Positions 35,752 to 44,711 of a stretch of DNA of 64,000 nucleotides are shown here, one piece after another. Position numbers and translations under genes: made by a program. Numbering within the stretch: the stretch's first letter is position 1; each line of letters begins with the position of its first letter. The notes beneath the pieces are model-generated. The model did not search any database and was not told where the DNA came from. It saw only the letters and a program-made list of their open reading frames with translations. The DNA comes from Elizabethkingia meningoseptica_A (GTDB lineage Bacteria; Bacteroidota; Bacteroidia; Flavobacteriales; Weeksellaceae), in contig NZ_JBJDLK010000005.1 of NCBI RefSeq assembly GCF_045762675.1, forward strand, positions 310,001-374,000. The letters run 5' to 3'.

Positions 35752-35812
35752 AATACTCATTCATTTTTGAGCATTGATCATAATCCATTTTTAACTTATA
35801 AAAAACAAAAAT

Positions 35813-37042
35813 ATGTTCGATATAGACCGCTGGCAAGAGATATTCAGTTCTATCCGGAGTAATATCCTCAGGACGATTCTGTCGGGAGTTACGGTAGCAT
35901 TAGGGCTCTTTATCTTTATTGTACTTTTTGGTATCGGCAACGGGCTACAAAACTCTTTCCAAAGCGAGTTTAACGGAGACGCATCTAATCTTATTACCAT
36001 ATTCAGTACACAGACTTCCAAACCCTATGCAGGAATGCAGTCTAACCGTACGATTACGATGCGTAATAGCGATTATAAAGAAATTACTGAAAAAAATAAA
36101 GCTCAGATTGAGTATGCCTCACCGCGTTACAGAGCCAATATGATAGTAAAATACGGAAAGGAAAGTGGCAATTATCAGATTTCCGGTTCAAATAGTGATG
36201 AAATTAAGATCGAAAACAGACTTGTTACAGATGGCAGGTATATTAATACTGCCGACGAAACCCGTCAGCAAAAAGTAGCGGTAATCGGTCGGCTTGTGCA
36301 AAAAGACCTCATTAAAAATGGCAGTCCCATTGGTAAAATTATCAACATTAACGGAAGCAGCTTTACTGTTGTAGGTGTTTTTTCTGACAGTGGTGGTGAC
36401 TGGGACGAACGCATGATTACAGTTCCTCTGAGTACACTTCAGATGATGAAAAAAAGTTCGGATACACTGAATACATTGTTTGTAACCTATGATAAGAAAC
36501 TTTCTACACAACAGGCTATTGATCTGGGGAACAACATCAAAAAAGATATGAAAAGCAAGCATCGTGTAGATCCTACCGATGACAATGGTATTATTGTAAG
36601 AAATAATGCCGAAAATATGAAAGACACTTTACAATTCATATTGGTACTAACAGTTATTGTAGGTGTTATTGGCGGAGGAACGCTAATAGCCGGCATCATT
36701 GGGATTAGTAATATCATGGTGTATATTATCAAAGAGCGGACAAAAGAAATAGGGGTAAGAAAAGCCATAGGCGCCCGACCTCAAAGTATTGTAGCGCTTA
36801 TATTACAGGAAAGTATTGTGATTACTGTAATATCCGGAATTGTGGGCGTTTTATTAGGTGTATTAACCCTGAATCTTTTAGGAAACAGCCTGGAGCCTTA
36901 CTTTATCAAAGAACCTAATGTAGGTACAGGAACGGTTATTTTCGCCTTCTTGTGCCTTGTGATGGCAGGTGGTATCGCCGGATTTGTTCCTGCTTACCGG
37001 GCCTCGAAAATAAAACCAATAGAAGCATTACGAACAGAATAA
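35813..37042 (+). CDS. ABC transporter permease (MacB/FtsX type), first copy
   Basis: A 409-residue permease with one N-terminal span (residues about 22-40), a large periplasmic MacB_PCD domain, and three C-terminal spans containing the FtsX core (NIMVYIIKERTKEIGVRKAIGARPQSI). The end is KIKPIEALRTE, the usual MacB closing. Together with the next gene it makes a heteromeric MacB-like efflux unit that passes substrates to the periplasmic adaptor. It follows the ATPase by 112 bp and precedes the second permease by 12 bp. Confidence 0.93.
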   Translation: MFDIDRWQEIFSSIRSNILRTILSGVTVALGLFIFIVLFGIGNGLQNSFQSEFNGDASNLITIFSTQTSKPYAGMQSNRTITMRNSDYKEITEKNKAQIEYASPRYRANMIVKYGKESGNYQISGSNSDEIKIENRLVTDGRYINTADETRQQKVAVIGRLVQKDLIKNGSPIGKIININGSSFTVVGVFSDSGGDWDERMITVPLSTLQMMKKSSDTLNTLFVTYDKKLSTQQAIDLGNNIKKDMKSKHRVDPTDDNGIIVRNNAENMKDTLQFILVLTVIVGVIGGGTLIAGIIGISNIMVYIIKERTKEIGVRKAIGARPQSIVALILQESIVITVISGIVGVLLGVLTLNLLGNSLEPYFIKEPNVGTGTVIFAFLCLVMAGGIAGFVPAYRASKIKPIEALRTE

Positions 37043-37054
37043 AATCCCAGCAAA

Positions 37055-38326
37055 GTGAAATTAATATTTAGTTTAGATACATGGCAGGAGATTTATTACT
37101 CTCTGCGTAATAACAAACTCAGAACCTTTCTTACCATGATTGGTGTAGGTTGGGGTATGTTTTTATATGTAAGCCTTCTGGGAGCAGCAAAAGGTGTAGA
37201 AAATGGTTTCAACAAAGCTTTTAACGGCTTTGCCACCAACTCTATCTTTATGTGGGCGCAATCAACCTCTATTCCTTATGGAGGATTTCCAAAGGGAAAA
37301 ATAATGCAACTGCATACCAGTGATATAGAAATGCTGAAAAATAAAGTTCCAGGCATTAAATACATATCACCGCAGAACAGCCGTGGAGCTCGTTTTGGAA
37401 AACCAGAACCATTGGTACGAAACGGGAAGAAAGGAAATTACGGCATTACCGGAGACTACCCGATTGGCGATGCAATCAGTAAGAAAAAACTAACCTATGG
37501 CCGTTATATTAACGATGCCGATATCAGTGGAAATAAAAATGTCGTTGTTATTGGTAATGAGGTTTATGAATCTTTCTTTGATGCTAAAAAAAGAGAAAGC
37601 CCCATTGGAAAAACAGTTACGATAAAAGGAATCTATTTCACCGTTATAGGGGTATTCAAAGTAGCAACCAATGGTCCCCGGATGGAAAGTAACGATATGG
37701 TTTTCATTCCATTCACCACTTACAATAAAATGTTTAATAACGGAGATGTTGCTGAAATGTTTGCCGTTGTGGGAAAAGATAATGCAGATCTTTCAAAAAT
37801 AGAAGACGGGGTAAAGAAAATACTAAAGGAAAAATACCATGTTTCTCCTGAAGATGAAAATGCATACGGAAGCTTTAATCTTGGAAAAGAATTTAAAAAA
37901 CTAACAGGCTTTCTTACAGGAATGCAGTTCCTTACTATTATTGTAGGAACACTTACCATTATCGCAGGGGTTATCGCCATATCCAACATTCTTCTGATCA
38001 CTGTAAAAGAACGGACAAAAGAAATTGGTATCCGTAGGGCACTGGGCGCAAAACCTTCTGAAGTACGAAATCAGATTCTGCTGGAGAGTGTCGTTATTAC
38101 CCTCAGTTCCGGGCTTATTGGATTCTTCCTCGGAATATTTTTACTAATGGGTATTAATGCCATTACACAAAACAATGACTCCTTCCCTTTCTATAACCCC
38201 AGCGTTAATTACTCCAATGTATTCTCTGCTATGTTTGTTATGGTATTCCTGGGATTAATTATCGGGCTTATTCCTGCACAAAGAGCTGTAAGAATAAAAC
38301 CTATTGAGGCATTACGAACTGAATAA
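37055..38326 (+). CDS. ABC transporter permease (MacB/FtsX type), second copy
   Basis: 423 residues, GTG start at 37055, 12 bp after the previous stop. It has the same topology as the first permease: span near residues 23-45, periplasmic MacB_PCD domain, and FtsX core with ILLITVKERTKEIGIRRALGAKP, ending RIKPIEALRTE. The two permeases are paralogues with different periplasmic domains, so they probably form a heterodimer. The stop is followed by octanucleotide repeats and the four-helix-bundle gene. The exported substrate is unknown. Confidence 0.93.
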   Translation: MKLIFSLDTWQEIYYSLRNNKLRTFLTMIGVGWGMFLYVSLLGAAKGVENGFNKAFNGFATNSIFMWAQSTSIPYGGFPKGKIMQLHTSDIEMLKNKVPGIKYISPQNSRGARFGKPEPLVRNGKKGNYGITGDYPIGDAISKKKLTYGRYINDADISGNKNVVVIGNEVYESFFDAKKRESPIGKTVTIKGIYFTVIGVFKVATNGPRMESNDMVFIPFTTYNKMFNNGDVAEMFAVVGKDNADLSKIEDGVKKILKEKYHVSPEDENAYGSFNLGKEFKKLTGFLTGMQFLTIIVGTLTIIAGVIAISNILLITVKERTKEIGIRRALGAKPSEVRNQILLESVVITLSSGLIGFFLGIFLLMGINAITQNNDSFPFYNPSVNYSNVFSAMFVMVFLGLIIGLIPAQRAVRIKPIEALRTE

Positions 38327-38334
38327 AGTAATAA

Positions 38335-38358
38335 GTGAATAGGTGAATAGGTGAATGT
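38335..38358 (+). repeat. Octanucleotide repeat array before the four-helix-bundle gene
   Basis: Units GTGAATAG, GTGAATAG and GTGAATGT are in tandem, 29 bp before the ATG of the next gene. The family is the same as at 35712. The inverted form occurs after the gene. Confidence 0.8.
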
Positions 38359-38387
38359 ATGATGAATAATTAATAAAATAACACGCT

Positions 38388-38741
38388 ATGTTTTTAAATT
38401 TGAATCATCAGAATTTGGAAGTTTATAAGTCAGCAAAGAAAATGCTCAATGCATCCTATGATGCTTTAGAAAAATTACCTGATTCTGAAAACTTCAATTT
38501 AAAAAGCCAATTACGGCGTGCAGCAACATCCGTTCTTTTAAATATATCTGAAGGCTCATCCCGAAAATCGAAGGTAGAAAGAAACAGGTTCTATGAAATA
38601 GCAAGAGGGTCAATAGTCGAAATAGATACTTGTTGTGAGCTTATCACAGAAAGAAATTACATAAAACCGGAAGAAATAATTGAATTAGGAAACCATATCA
38701 AAATAACCTTTATTTTACTAAGCAATCTTTTAAAATCATAA
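38388..38741 (+). CDS. Four-helix-bundle protein (23S rRNA IVP / bAvd-like family)
   Basis: 117 residues. NLEVYKSAKKMLNASYDAL, LKSQLRRAATSVLLNISEGS, RFYEIARGSIVEIDTCCELI and a final helix give the four-helix pattern of the IVP family (TIGR02436; often mislabelled ribosomal protein S23), related to the Avd protein of diversity-generating retroelements. There is no reverse transcriptase or repeat pair of that kind nearby, so no such system is claimed. The gene interrupts the efflux operon between permease and adaptor and is bracketed by octanucleotide arrays in opposite orientation. It looks like a small inserted unit; the function is unknown. Confidence 0.88.
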   Translation: MFLNLNHQNLEVYKSAKKMLNASYDALEKLPDSENFNLKSQLRRAATSVLLNISEGSSRKSKVERNRFYEIARGSIVEIDTCCELITERNYIKPEEIIELGNHIKITFILLSNLLKS

Positions 38742-38748
38742 ATTGATA

Positions 38749-38780
38749 ATTCACCTATTGACGAATTGACATATTCACAA
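38749..38780 (-). repeat. Inverted octanucleotide repeat array after the four-helix-bundle gene
   Basis: Units ATTCACCT, ATTGACGA, ATTGACAT and ATTCACAA follow the stop by 7 bp. They are the reverse-complement form of the GTGAATNN units before the gene (AATAGGTGAAT at 38339-38349 faces ATTCACCTATT at 38749-38759). Confidence 0.75.
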
Positions 38781-38831
38781 ACCATTAATTAATTTGCACA
38801 CTAACCCTTATTGATAAAAAAGAATAATTAT

Positions 38832-40028
38832 ATGAAAAAGAAGCTCAACTTTAAAAAAATCATTTATATCATCTTAGGAATTATCCTGTTGCTGGTTCTA
38901 TTTAAAGGTATCAGCTATATGATATCATCAAATTCCAAGCAGGAAGAAGCTTTCCTTACACGTAAACCTACTATTCAGACACTTGAAGATAAGGTGCTTG
39001 CTACCGGAACTATTGTTCCACGCCGTGAGGTTGAGATTAAACCAAATATTCCGGGAATTATTAAATCTATCCATGTAAAGCAGGGAGATAAAGTTACTGC
39101 CGGCCAGCTTATTGCGACCATTAATGTTGTACCGAGTATTTCTGAAATGAATGCTGCACAACAGTCTATAAAGGATGCTGAATTACAGATAGGAAATGCT
39201 AAGATTACGCTTGCTAATCAGCAAAAGCAATTTGATATGCAAAAAAGACTTTTTGCACAAGGTGTCATTTCCAAGCAGGAATACTACAATGCTGAACAAC
39301 AATATAAAAGTGCTGCCCAATCTGTTTCTATTGCTGAACAACAGCTAAGAACAGCTGAAAAGCGTTTACAAATTGCAAGAACTGGTTCTACTCCGGAACT
39401 ACAAAGTCTTGCCACAACTCAGGTACGTTCCAAACTGAACGGGACTATTCTTGAAATTCCTGTAAAAGAAGGAAGCCAGGTTATCGAGGCTAATAACTTC
39501 AACGCAGGAACAACAATATGTACCGTTGCAGACCTTAACTCTCTTATTTTCAAAGGAACGATTGATGAAGCCCAGGCCGGAAGATTAAAAGAAGGGATGA
39601 ACATGAATATCATTATTGGTGCTCTTCAGAACAAAACATTCCCCGGAAAACTTACCCTTATTGCTCCTAAAGGAAAAGATGAGACAGGAAGTATTAAATT
39701 CCCTCTGGAAGCAGATGTTTTCAACCCTAATAATGAATATATCCGCGCCGGATTCTCTGCAAACGGGGAAATCATTATGAATAGTCAGAAAAACGCACTT
39801 CTTCTCGATGAATCTCTTATCCAGTACGAAAAGCAGAATAACAAGGATAGACCTTTCGTAGATGTAAAACAGAAAGACGGCAAGTTTAAAAAAGTATATA
39901 TTACCCTGGGTGCCAGCGATGGTATCAACGTACAGGTTCTGTCAGGTATCAACAAAGATTCTGAAATTAAAGTATGGAACCCGTCTGAAAAAGATAAAGA
40001 AGAATTAAAACAGAAAAACGGAAAATAA
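38832..40028 (+). CDS. Periplasmic adaptor (HlyD/MacA-like) of an ABC efflux pump
   Basis: The frame is open from a TTG at 38811, but I take ATG 38832, which starts MKKKLNFKKIIYIILGIILL with the N-terminal membrane anchor. The protein is then 398 residues. Barrel-sandwich halves (EIKPNIPGIIKSIHVKQGDKV and the strand after the hairpin) flank a long coiled-coil hairpin (about 95-180), followed by a beta-barrel domain. These are all features of MacA/HlyD adaptors. It should link the MacB-like permeases to an outer membrane channel, which is not encoded here. It is the last gene of the operon and is followed by a terminator. Confidence 0.93.
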   Translation: MKKKLNFKKIIYIILGIILLLVLFKGISYMISSNSKQEEAFLTRKPTIQTLEDKVLATGTIVPRREVEIKPNIPGIIKSIHVKQGDKVTAGQLIATINVVPSISEMNAAQQSIKDAELQIGNAKITLANQQKQFDMQKRLFAQGVISKQEYYNAEQQYKSAAQSVSIAEQQLRTAEKRLQIARTGSTPELQSLATTQVRSKLNGTILEIPVKEGSQVIEANNFNAGTTICTVADLNSLIFKGTIDEAQAGRLKEGMNMNIIIGALQNKTFPGKLTLIAPKGKDETGSIKFPLEADVFNPNNEYIRAGFSANGEIIMNSQKNALLLDESLIQYEKQNNKDRPFVDVKQKDGKFKKVYITLGASDGINVQVLSGINKDSEIKVWNPSEKDKEELKQKNGK

Positions 40029-40050
40029 GTTTAAATTAGATATTGTTAAA

Positions 40051-40092
40051 AGAAATCGCTGCAGGCAATGCCCGCAGCGATTTCTGATTTTA
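40051..40092 (+). terminator. Bidirectional terminator between the efflux operon and the esterase gene
   Basis: A 12-bp inverted repeat AGAAATCGCTGC / GCAGCGATTTCT with an inner GGC/GCC pair. It serves the plus-strand adaptor gene and, with a T run on the minus side, the convergent esterase gene. Confidence 0.85.
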
Positions 40093-40105
40093 TATGGATA
40101 CAACA

Positions 40106-40885
40106 CTATCTGTGCTGGCTAAATAACCATTTCAGCAGATCAGGCTCCGCAAAAGCAGAGTCCCAGCTATTGTGATTGGCTTCCGGATAAAAAGTGTACT
40201 TTACCTTCACGCCTTTCGCCTTCATAGCCTTCACCATTGAATCTGAAAAACGGGATGGAACAACATCATCCTTTCCGCCATGAAATACCCACCATCCGGT
40301 ATTTTTTAAATTAGCAACCGTAGACGGATCTGCGCCTCCGCAAATTGCAATGGCTCCGGCAAATACATTTGGCATTCGGTTCACCAGTTCAAAAGTTCCC
40401 ATACCGCCCATACTAAGTCCCATAATATAGATCTGATCCTGTTTAATCTTATACTGCTGCTGAAGATTTCCTAAAAGCCCTGATAACAATGTCATCGCCT
40501 TGGTCTGAGCTCCGCCGTTTGTAAAGTAAAAAGTTCTCTTTCCCTGTTCATCATAAATCATTTGTACATTACTCCAGTAAGAATTTTCAGGGCATTGCGG
40601 AAACACAACAATTGCCGGGAAATTATCCCTGTTATTTTCATTCAGAAACAATTGTGCTCCGTGAGTGAGTTGTTTTTCATTATCTGTACCACTTTCACCT
40701 CTTCCATGCAGGAACATCACCAACGGATAGCTTTTACCGGGATCATAATTTTTAGGAAGTAAAACCCTGTAAGGCATCGCCTGCTCATCCTGAGTAAATT
40801 TAAATTTCTTAAACAAAGAAAAGTCCTGAGCCGATAAAAAGCAACTCCAGAACAATATCAAAACAAAGCTTAATTTATTTATCAT
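40106..40885 (-). CDS. Secreted prolyl-oligopeptidase-like esterase
   Basis: A 259-residue exported protein (signal peptide 1-20, LFWSCFLSAQ). The alpha/beta-hydrolase core has VMFLHGRGESGTD (oxyanion region), the nucleophile elbow G156-L-S158-M-G, D206 or D207 in HGGKDDVVP and H238 in EANHNSWD: a complete triad. Similar enzymes in glycan-utilisation loci are acetyl or feruloyl esterases. It follows the GH3 gene by 45 bp, with a terminator-like hairpin between. The substrate is inferred from context only. Confidence 0.85.
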   Translation of the reverse strand: MINKLSFVLILFWSCFLSAQDFSLFKKFKFTQDEQAMPYRVLLPKNYDPGKSYPLVMFLHGRGESGTDNEKQLTHGAQLFLNENNRDNFPAIVVFPQCPENSYWSNVQMIYDEQGKRTFYFTNGGAQTKAMTLLSGLLGNLQQQYKIKQDQIYIMGLSMGGMGTFELVNRMPNVFAGAIAICGGADPSTVANLKNTGWWVFHGGKDDVVPSRFSDSMVKAMKAKGVKVKYTFYPEANHNSWDSAFAEPDLLKWLFSQHR

Positions 40886-40898
40886 ATTTCACTTGATA

Positions 40899-40926
40899 TA
40901 TAAAAAGCAGCCTTACAGCTGCTTTC
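40899..40926 (-). terminator. Terminator after the GH3 gene
   Basis: AAAGCAGC / GCTGCTTT with a 6-nt loop, followed on the minus strand by a T run. It may reduce rather than stop transcription into the esterase gene. Confidence 0.7.
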
Positions 40927-40930
40927 ATTA

Positions 40931-43252
40931 TTATTTATTCCAGTTTATTTTTGCATGTTTAACATCATGAGAATTCGTTCCGATCATAATATCAAACTCT
41001 CCCGGTTCCCAGTCATATTTTAATGCTGAATTATAAAACTTCAGGTCTTCAGGAGTAATATTGAAAGTTACTTTTTTAGATTCTCCGGCTTTTAAAAATA
41101 CTTTTTGGAATCCCTTCAGTTCTTTTACCGGACGGGTTACAGATCCTACCATATCACGGATATATAGCTGCACCACTTCATTTCCGTCATATTTACCATT
41201 ATTCGTCAGCGTAATACTTGCTGTTAGCTGGTCATTACCGCTTAACTGTGTCTTATTAAGCTGAATATCCGAATAATTAAAAGTCGTATAACTTAATCCG
41301 TAACCAAACGGGAAAAGTGGTGTATTACATTCATCAATATAATTGGATCTGAATTTCTCAAATTCACACTTATCCGATTTTTCATCACTCAATGGGCGTC
41401 CTGTATTTTTAGCATTGTAATAAATTGGTACCTGCCCAACGCTTCTTGGAAAAGTCATTGGTAATTTTCCGGAAGGATTTACCTTTCCATATAAAACATC
41501 TGCAATAGCATAACCTGCTTCGCTTCCTGCAAACCATGCATTAACAATAGCATCCGCTTGTTTATTTTCATCATTCAGTACCAAAGGACGTCCGGTAAAT
41601 AATACCATCACAATAGGTTTTCCTGTTTTCTTCAGTTCTGCGAGTAAATCTTTCTGCGCCTGTGGGATCTCAATATTCGCTCTTGAACTGGACTCCCCAC
41701 TTAGTTCGGCTGTTTCACCAATCGCAAGCACAACAACATCTGCTTTATTAGCTGTTGCTACAGCTTCCTTTAGTAACTCTTCCTTGGAACGGCTGTCTCT
41801 GTTTGCTGTTTTCCCAAACATAGTTGCCTTCTCTTCCATTTTAGCATCATAGAAAACATTGCTCCCTTTGGCATAAATAAAGTTAACTCCTTTCACCGTT
41901 TCCTTCAAACCGGTCATAATAGAAACAGCATCTTTCATACGGGACGCTACACTCCATGTTCCCGTCATATTCTCATTGTTATTTGCTAAGGGTCCTATTA
42001 CAGCAACAGTTCCACCTGCTTTTAATGGCAAAGTCTGTTTATCATTCTTAAGCAATACCATAGACTGCGCTGCTATATTTCTGGCTGCTTCACGGTGAGA
42101 TTTACTAAAAACCTCAGCTTTTGCACGCTTTTCGTCAGTATAACGATAAGGATCATCAAATAATCCAAGATCATACTTCGCTTCAAGTATTCTTCTGGCA
42201 GCCAGAGTAATCTGTTGCTCGGTTACCTTTCCTTCACTTAATGATTTTTTCAATGTGGTTAAAAAACCTTCACCTACCATATCCATATCAACACCCGCAT
42301 TTAGTGCTAATGCCGATACCTGCTGCAGGTCACCCATTCCGTGCTGAATCATTTCATTGATCCCTGTATAGTCAGTTACGATAAAACCATTGAATCCCCA
42401 TTGTTTACGTAATACATCATCCATCAACCATTTATTTCCGGTTGCCGGAACGCCATCTACTTCATTAAATGAAGCCATTACAGAGCCTACTCCAGCATCA
42501 ACTGCCGCTTTATAAGGCGGAAAATACTCGTTAAACATTCGGATATGACTCATATCAACAGTGTTGTAATCACGTCCCCCTTCAGGTGCACCATAAAGTG
42601 CAAAATGTTTTACACAAGCCAATATGGTATTCTTAAGAGACAGGTCTTTTCCCTGATAACCATATACCATTGCTTTTGCAATTTCACTTCCCAGATAAGG
42701 ATCTTCACCGGAACCTTCCGATACTCTTCCCCATCTTGGTTCACGGGAAACATCTACCATTGGAGAAAAGGTCCAGTTAATTCCGTCTGCCGATGCTTCC
42801 TGTGCAGCAATCTGAGCAGATCTCTGAATAAGATCCATATCCCATGAAGAAGCTAAGCCTAATGGAATAGGGAAAGTGGTTTCATAACCATGAATAACAT
42901 CCATTCCAAAAATCATGGGTATTTTCAGACGGCTTTTTTCTATCGCTACTTTCTGTACGGCTTTAATTTTATTAACACCTTTAATGTTAAATAAACCACC
43001 TACAAGCCCCTGTTCAATTTTTTTACCGATATCAGAACTTTGTGCCTGTCCTGTTGTAAAATCTCCGGATGACGGCAGGTTAAGCTGTCCGATTTTTTCA
43101 TCCAGCGTCATTTTTGCAACCAGCTGATCAATAAAAGATTTCTTTTTTACCGCGTAAGTTTCACTCTGAAAACTCTGCACCGGCTGATGTACAAGCTGTG
43201 CAGAAAACAAAGGTGCCAAAACGAACCCGGCTATAATTGATAATTTTTTCAT
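40931..43252 (-). CDS. bglX: GH3 beta-glucosidase (BglX-like)
   Basis: A 773-residue periplasmic enzyme with a signal peptide (ending LFSAQ). The TIM-barrel domain has VKHFALYG (K215/H216), SRLKIPMIFGMDVIHG, and the nucleophile Asp D294 in FIVTDYTG. The second alpha/beta domain and the C-terminal fibronectin-III-like domain (VTRPVKELKGFQKVFLKAGE) are present, so it is full length. It removes terminal beta-linked glucose. In this locus it would finish the degradation of oligosaccharides made by the GH144-like enzyme. It is 79 bp from that gene. Linkage specificity is not visible. Confidence 0.93.
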   Translation of the reverse strand: MKKLSIIAGFVLAPLFSAQLVHQPVQSFQSETYAVKKKSFIDQLVAKMTLDEKIGQLNLPSSGDFTTGQAQSSDIGKKIEQGLVGGLFNIKGVNKIKAVQKVAIEKSRLKIPMIFGMDVIHGYETTFPIPLGLASSWDMDLIQRSAQIAAQEASADGINWTFSPMVDVSREPRWGRVSEGSGEDPYLGSEIAKAMVYGYQGKDLSLKNTILACVKHFALYGAPEGGRDYNTVDMSHIRMFNEYFPPYKAAVDAGVGSVMASFNEVDGVPATGNKWLMDDVLRKQWGFNGFIVTDYTGINEMIQHGMGDLQQVSALALNAGVDMDMVGEGFLTTLKKSLSEGKVTEQQITLAARRILEAKYDLGLFDDPYRYTDEKRAKAEVFSKSHREAARNIAAQSMVLLKNDKQTLPLKAGGTVAVIGPLANNNENMTGTWSVASRMKDAVSIMTGLKETVKGVNFIYAKGSNVFYDAKMEEKATMFGKTANRDSRSKEELLKEAVATANKADVVVLAIGETAELSGESSSRANIEIPQAQKDLLAELKKTGKPIVMVLFTGRPLVLNDENKQADAIVNAWFAGSEAGYAIADVLYGKVNPSGKLPMTFPRSVGQVPIYYNAKNTGRPLSDEKSDKCEFEKFRSNYIDECNTPLFPFGYGLSYTTFNYSDIQLNKTQLSGNDQLTASITLTNNGKYDGNEVVQLYIRDMVGSVTRPVKELKGFQKVFLKAGESKKVTFNITPEDLKFYNSALKYDWEPGEFDIMIGTNSHDVKHAKINWNK

Positions 43253-43331
43253 GTTATTTTATATTTTTCGTTCTGTTCCCCTTCTTTAAAACAGAACATT
43301 CAAAATTCAAATTTATTTATACTTTCTTACA

Positions 43332-44711
43332 TTAATTTCCGGATAAAGAATATTTAGAAGAGGTAAAGCCCAGCTTATTTAAACCTTGTTTAACTTCCGG
43401 AGCTCCCATAAATAGCTTCCAGATCAGTCCAGAACGATAATTTTCAAGCATTACCACTTCCGGCCCCTGATCGATGGCCAGATATTGCCTGGCTACCCAG
43501 TCATACTGAGGACTCAGTGCATCATAGAAACCAGCTACCCCCCATGCGTTAGGGTAATTTTCATAAAGATTACGCATAAAGGCTATAGATTCTTTTGGCG
43601 TATATACAATTGAGCTAATTGCAGCTGTAGGTGAAACAACACCTACATCATTTCCCGGCATATGTGCATTATAACCCGTTGTTCCATCCGGATTTCTGGA
43701 ATAAGAAGCCGTTAATCCCCAGAAATCTTTTCCATATGCTTTATATTTTTTAGGATTTTCCACCGCATAGGAATAATTGATCATGGAATGGTCGTAGTTC
43801 AATTTCTGATAATCGGCATACTGGTCTTTTAGTCCGTTCGGATCTAAACCAAGGTATGAATAATGTGCCCAGAATAAAGGTCCACCATATTTTTGTGCAC
43901 CATTATGTTTTAACACCAACGGAAATCCATAGGCTTCATTTCCTGAAATAATATTTCCACTACGTGCCCAGCCTTTATCATAAGCCTCTTTACTAATCGT
44001 ATAAGTTGGAGAAGATGCTGCCATAACATAAGTAAGCAGACATTCATTATAACCTTCGAGTTTGAAATTCATTTCCCAGCCATAATTCGGAGACCAATGC
44101 CAGTATAAAGCATCCTCACCATTTTTGGTATACCAGTTCCATTCTATTCCCTTCCAAAGCTTATCAAACTTCTCCGCCAATGCTTTTTCTTCTCCGGATC
44201 CGTTCTTGAAATACTCACGGACAACAATAAAACCTTGTGAAAGAAAAGCAGTTTCTACAAGATCTCCGCCGTTATCTTTAGTTCCAAAAGGTTTTACTTT
44301 TCCTGTTTGTCCGTCTATCCAGTGAGACCATGCACCGTGAAAACGATCTGCTTTTGCCAGAAAATCAGCTATCTTATTAAGACGCTGTACCGCTTCATTC
44401 TTTTTAATATATCCTCTGTCTGCCGCCGCTATAATAGCCATGATTCCAAATCCGGAACCTCCGGTAGTCACAATATGAGCATCATTATCCGGGTATACAC
44501 CATCCGGATGATAGCGCTCTCTTGCCATTCCTGAATGAGGTTCAGCAAAGTCCCAGAAATACCGGAACGTCTGTTTCTGAACTTTATCCAGAAGCTGTTC
44601 ATCGGATAATTTTTCTATTTTTCCGTGCTCCTCTTCCTTAACAGGACTTTGGCTATTGCAGGATGAACCTGCAATAGCCAAAGTGAATAATAATATGCTT
44701 TGAAGCCTCAT
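43332..44711 (-). CDS. GH144-like glycoside hydrolase (glucoamylase-like domain) lipoprotein
   Basis: A 459-residue lipoprotein (lipobox ending SSC, Cys18). QTFRYFWDFAEPHSGMARER, TTGGSGFGIMAIIAAADRGY, HWSPNYGWEMNFKLEGYNEC and WGLTASYSRNPDGTTGYNAH are the conserved blocks of the 'glucoamylase-like' (PF10091-type) family. Characterised Chitinophaga members are GH144 endo-beta-1,2-glucanases. An (alpha/alpha)6 fold and cleavage of a beta-glucan at the cell surface or in the periplasm are inferred. The gene overlaps the SusD gene by 1 bp, so it is co-translated. Confidence 0.88.
   Translation of the reverse strand: MRLQSILLFTLAIAGSSCNSQSPVKEEEHGKIEKLSDEQLLDKVQKQTFRYFWDFAEPHSGMARERYHPDGVYPDNDAHIVTTGGSGFGIMAIIAAADRGYIKKNEAVQRLNKIADFLAKADRFHGAWSHWIDGQTGKVKPFGTKDNGGDLVETAFLSQGFIVVREYFKNGSGEEKALAEKFDKLWKGIEWNWYTKNGEDALYWHWSPNYGWEMNFKLEGYNECLLTYVMAASSPTYTISKEAYDKGWARSGNIISGNEAYGFPLVLKHNGAQKYGGPLFWAHYSYLGLDPNGLKDQYADYQKLNYDHSMINYSYAVENPKKYKAYGKDFWGLTASYSRNPDGTTGYNAHMPGNDVGVVSPTAAISSIVYTPKESIAFMRNLYENYPNAWGVAGFYDALSPQYDWVARQYLAIDQGPEVVMLENYRSGLIWKLFMGAPEVKQGLNKLGFTSSKYSLSGN

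Noticed and set aside
38388..38741. Part of a diversity-generating retroelement (Avd-like protein)
   Set aside because: No reverse transcriptase, template repeat or variable repeat was found nearby; only the fold family is shared.
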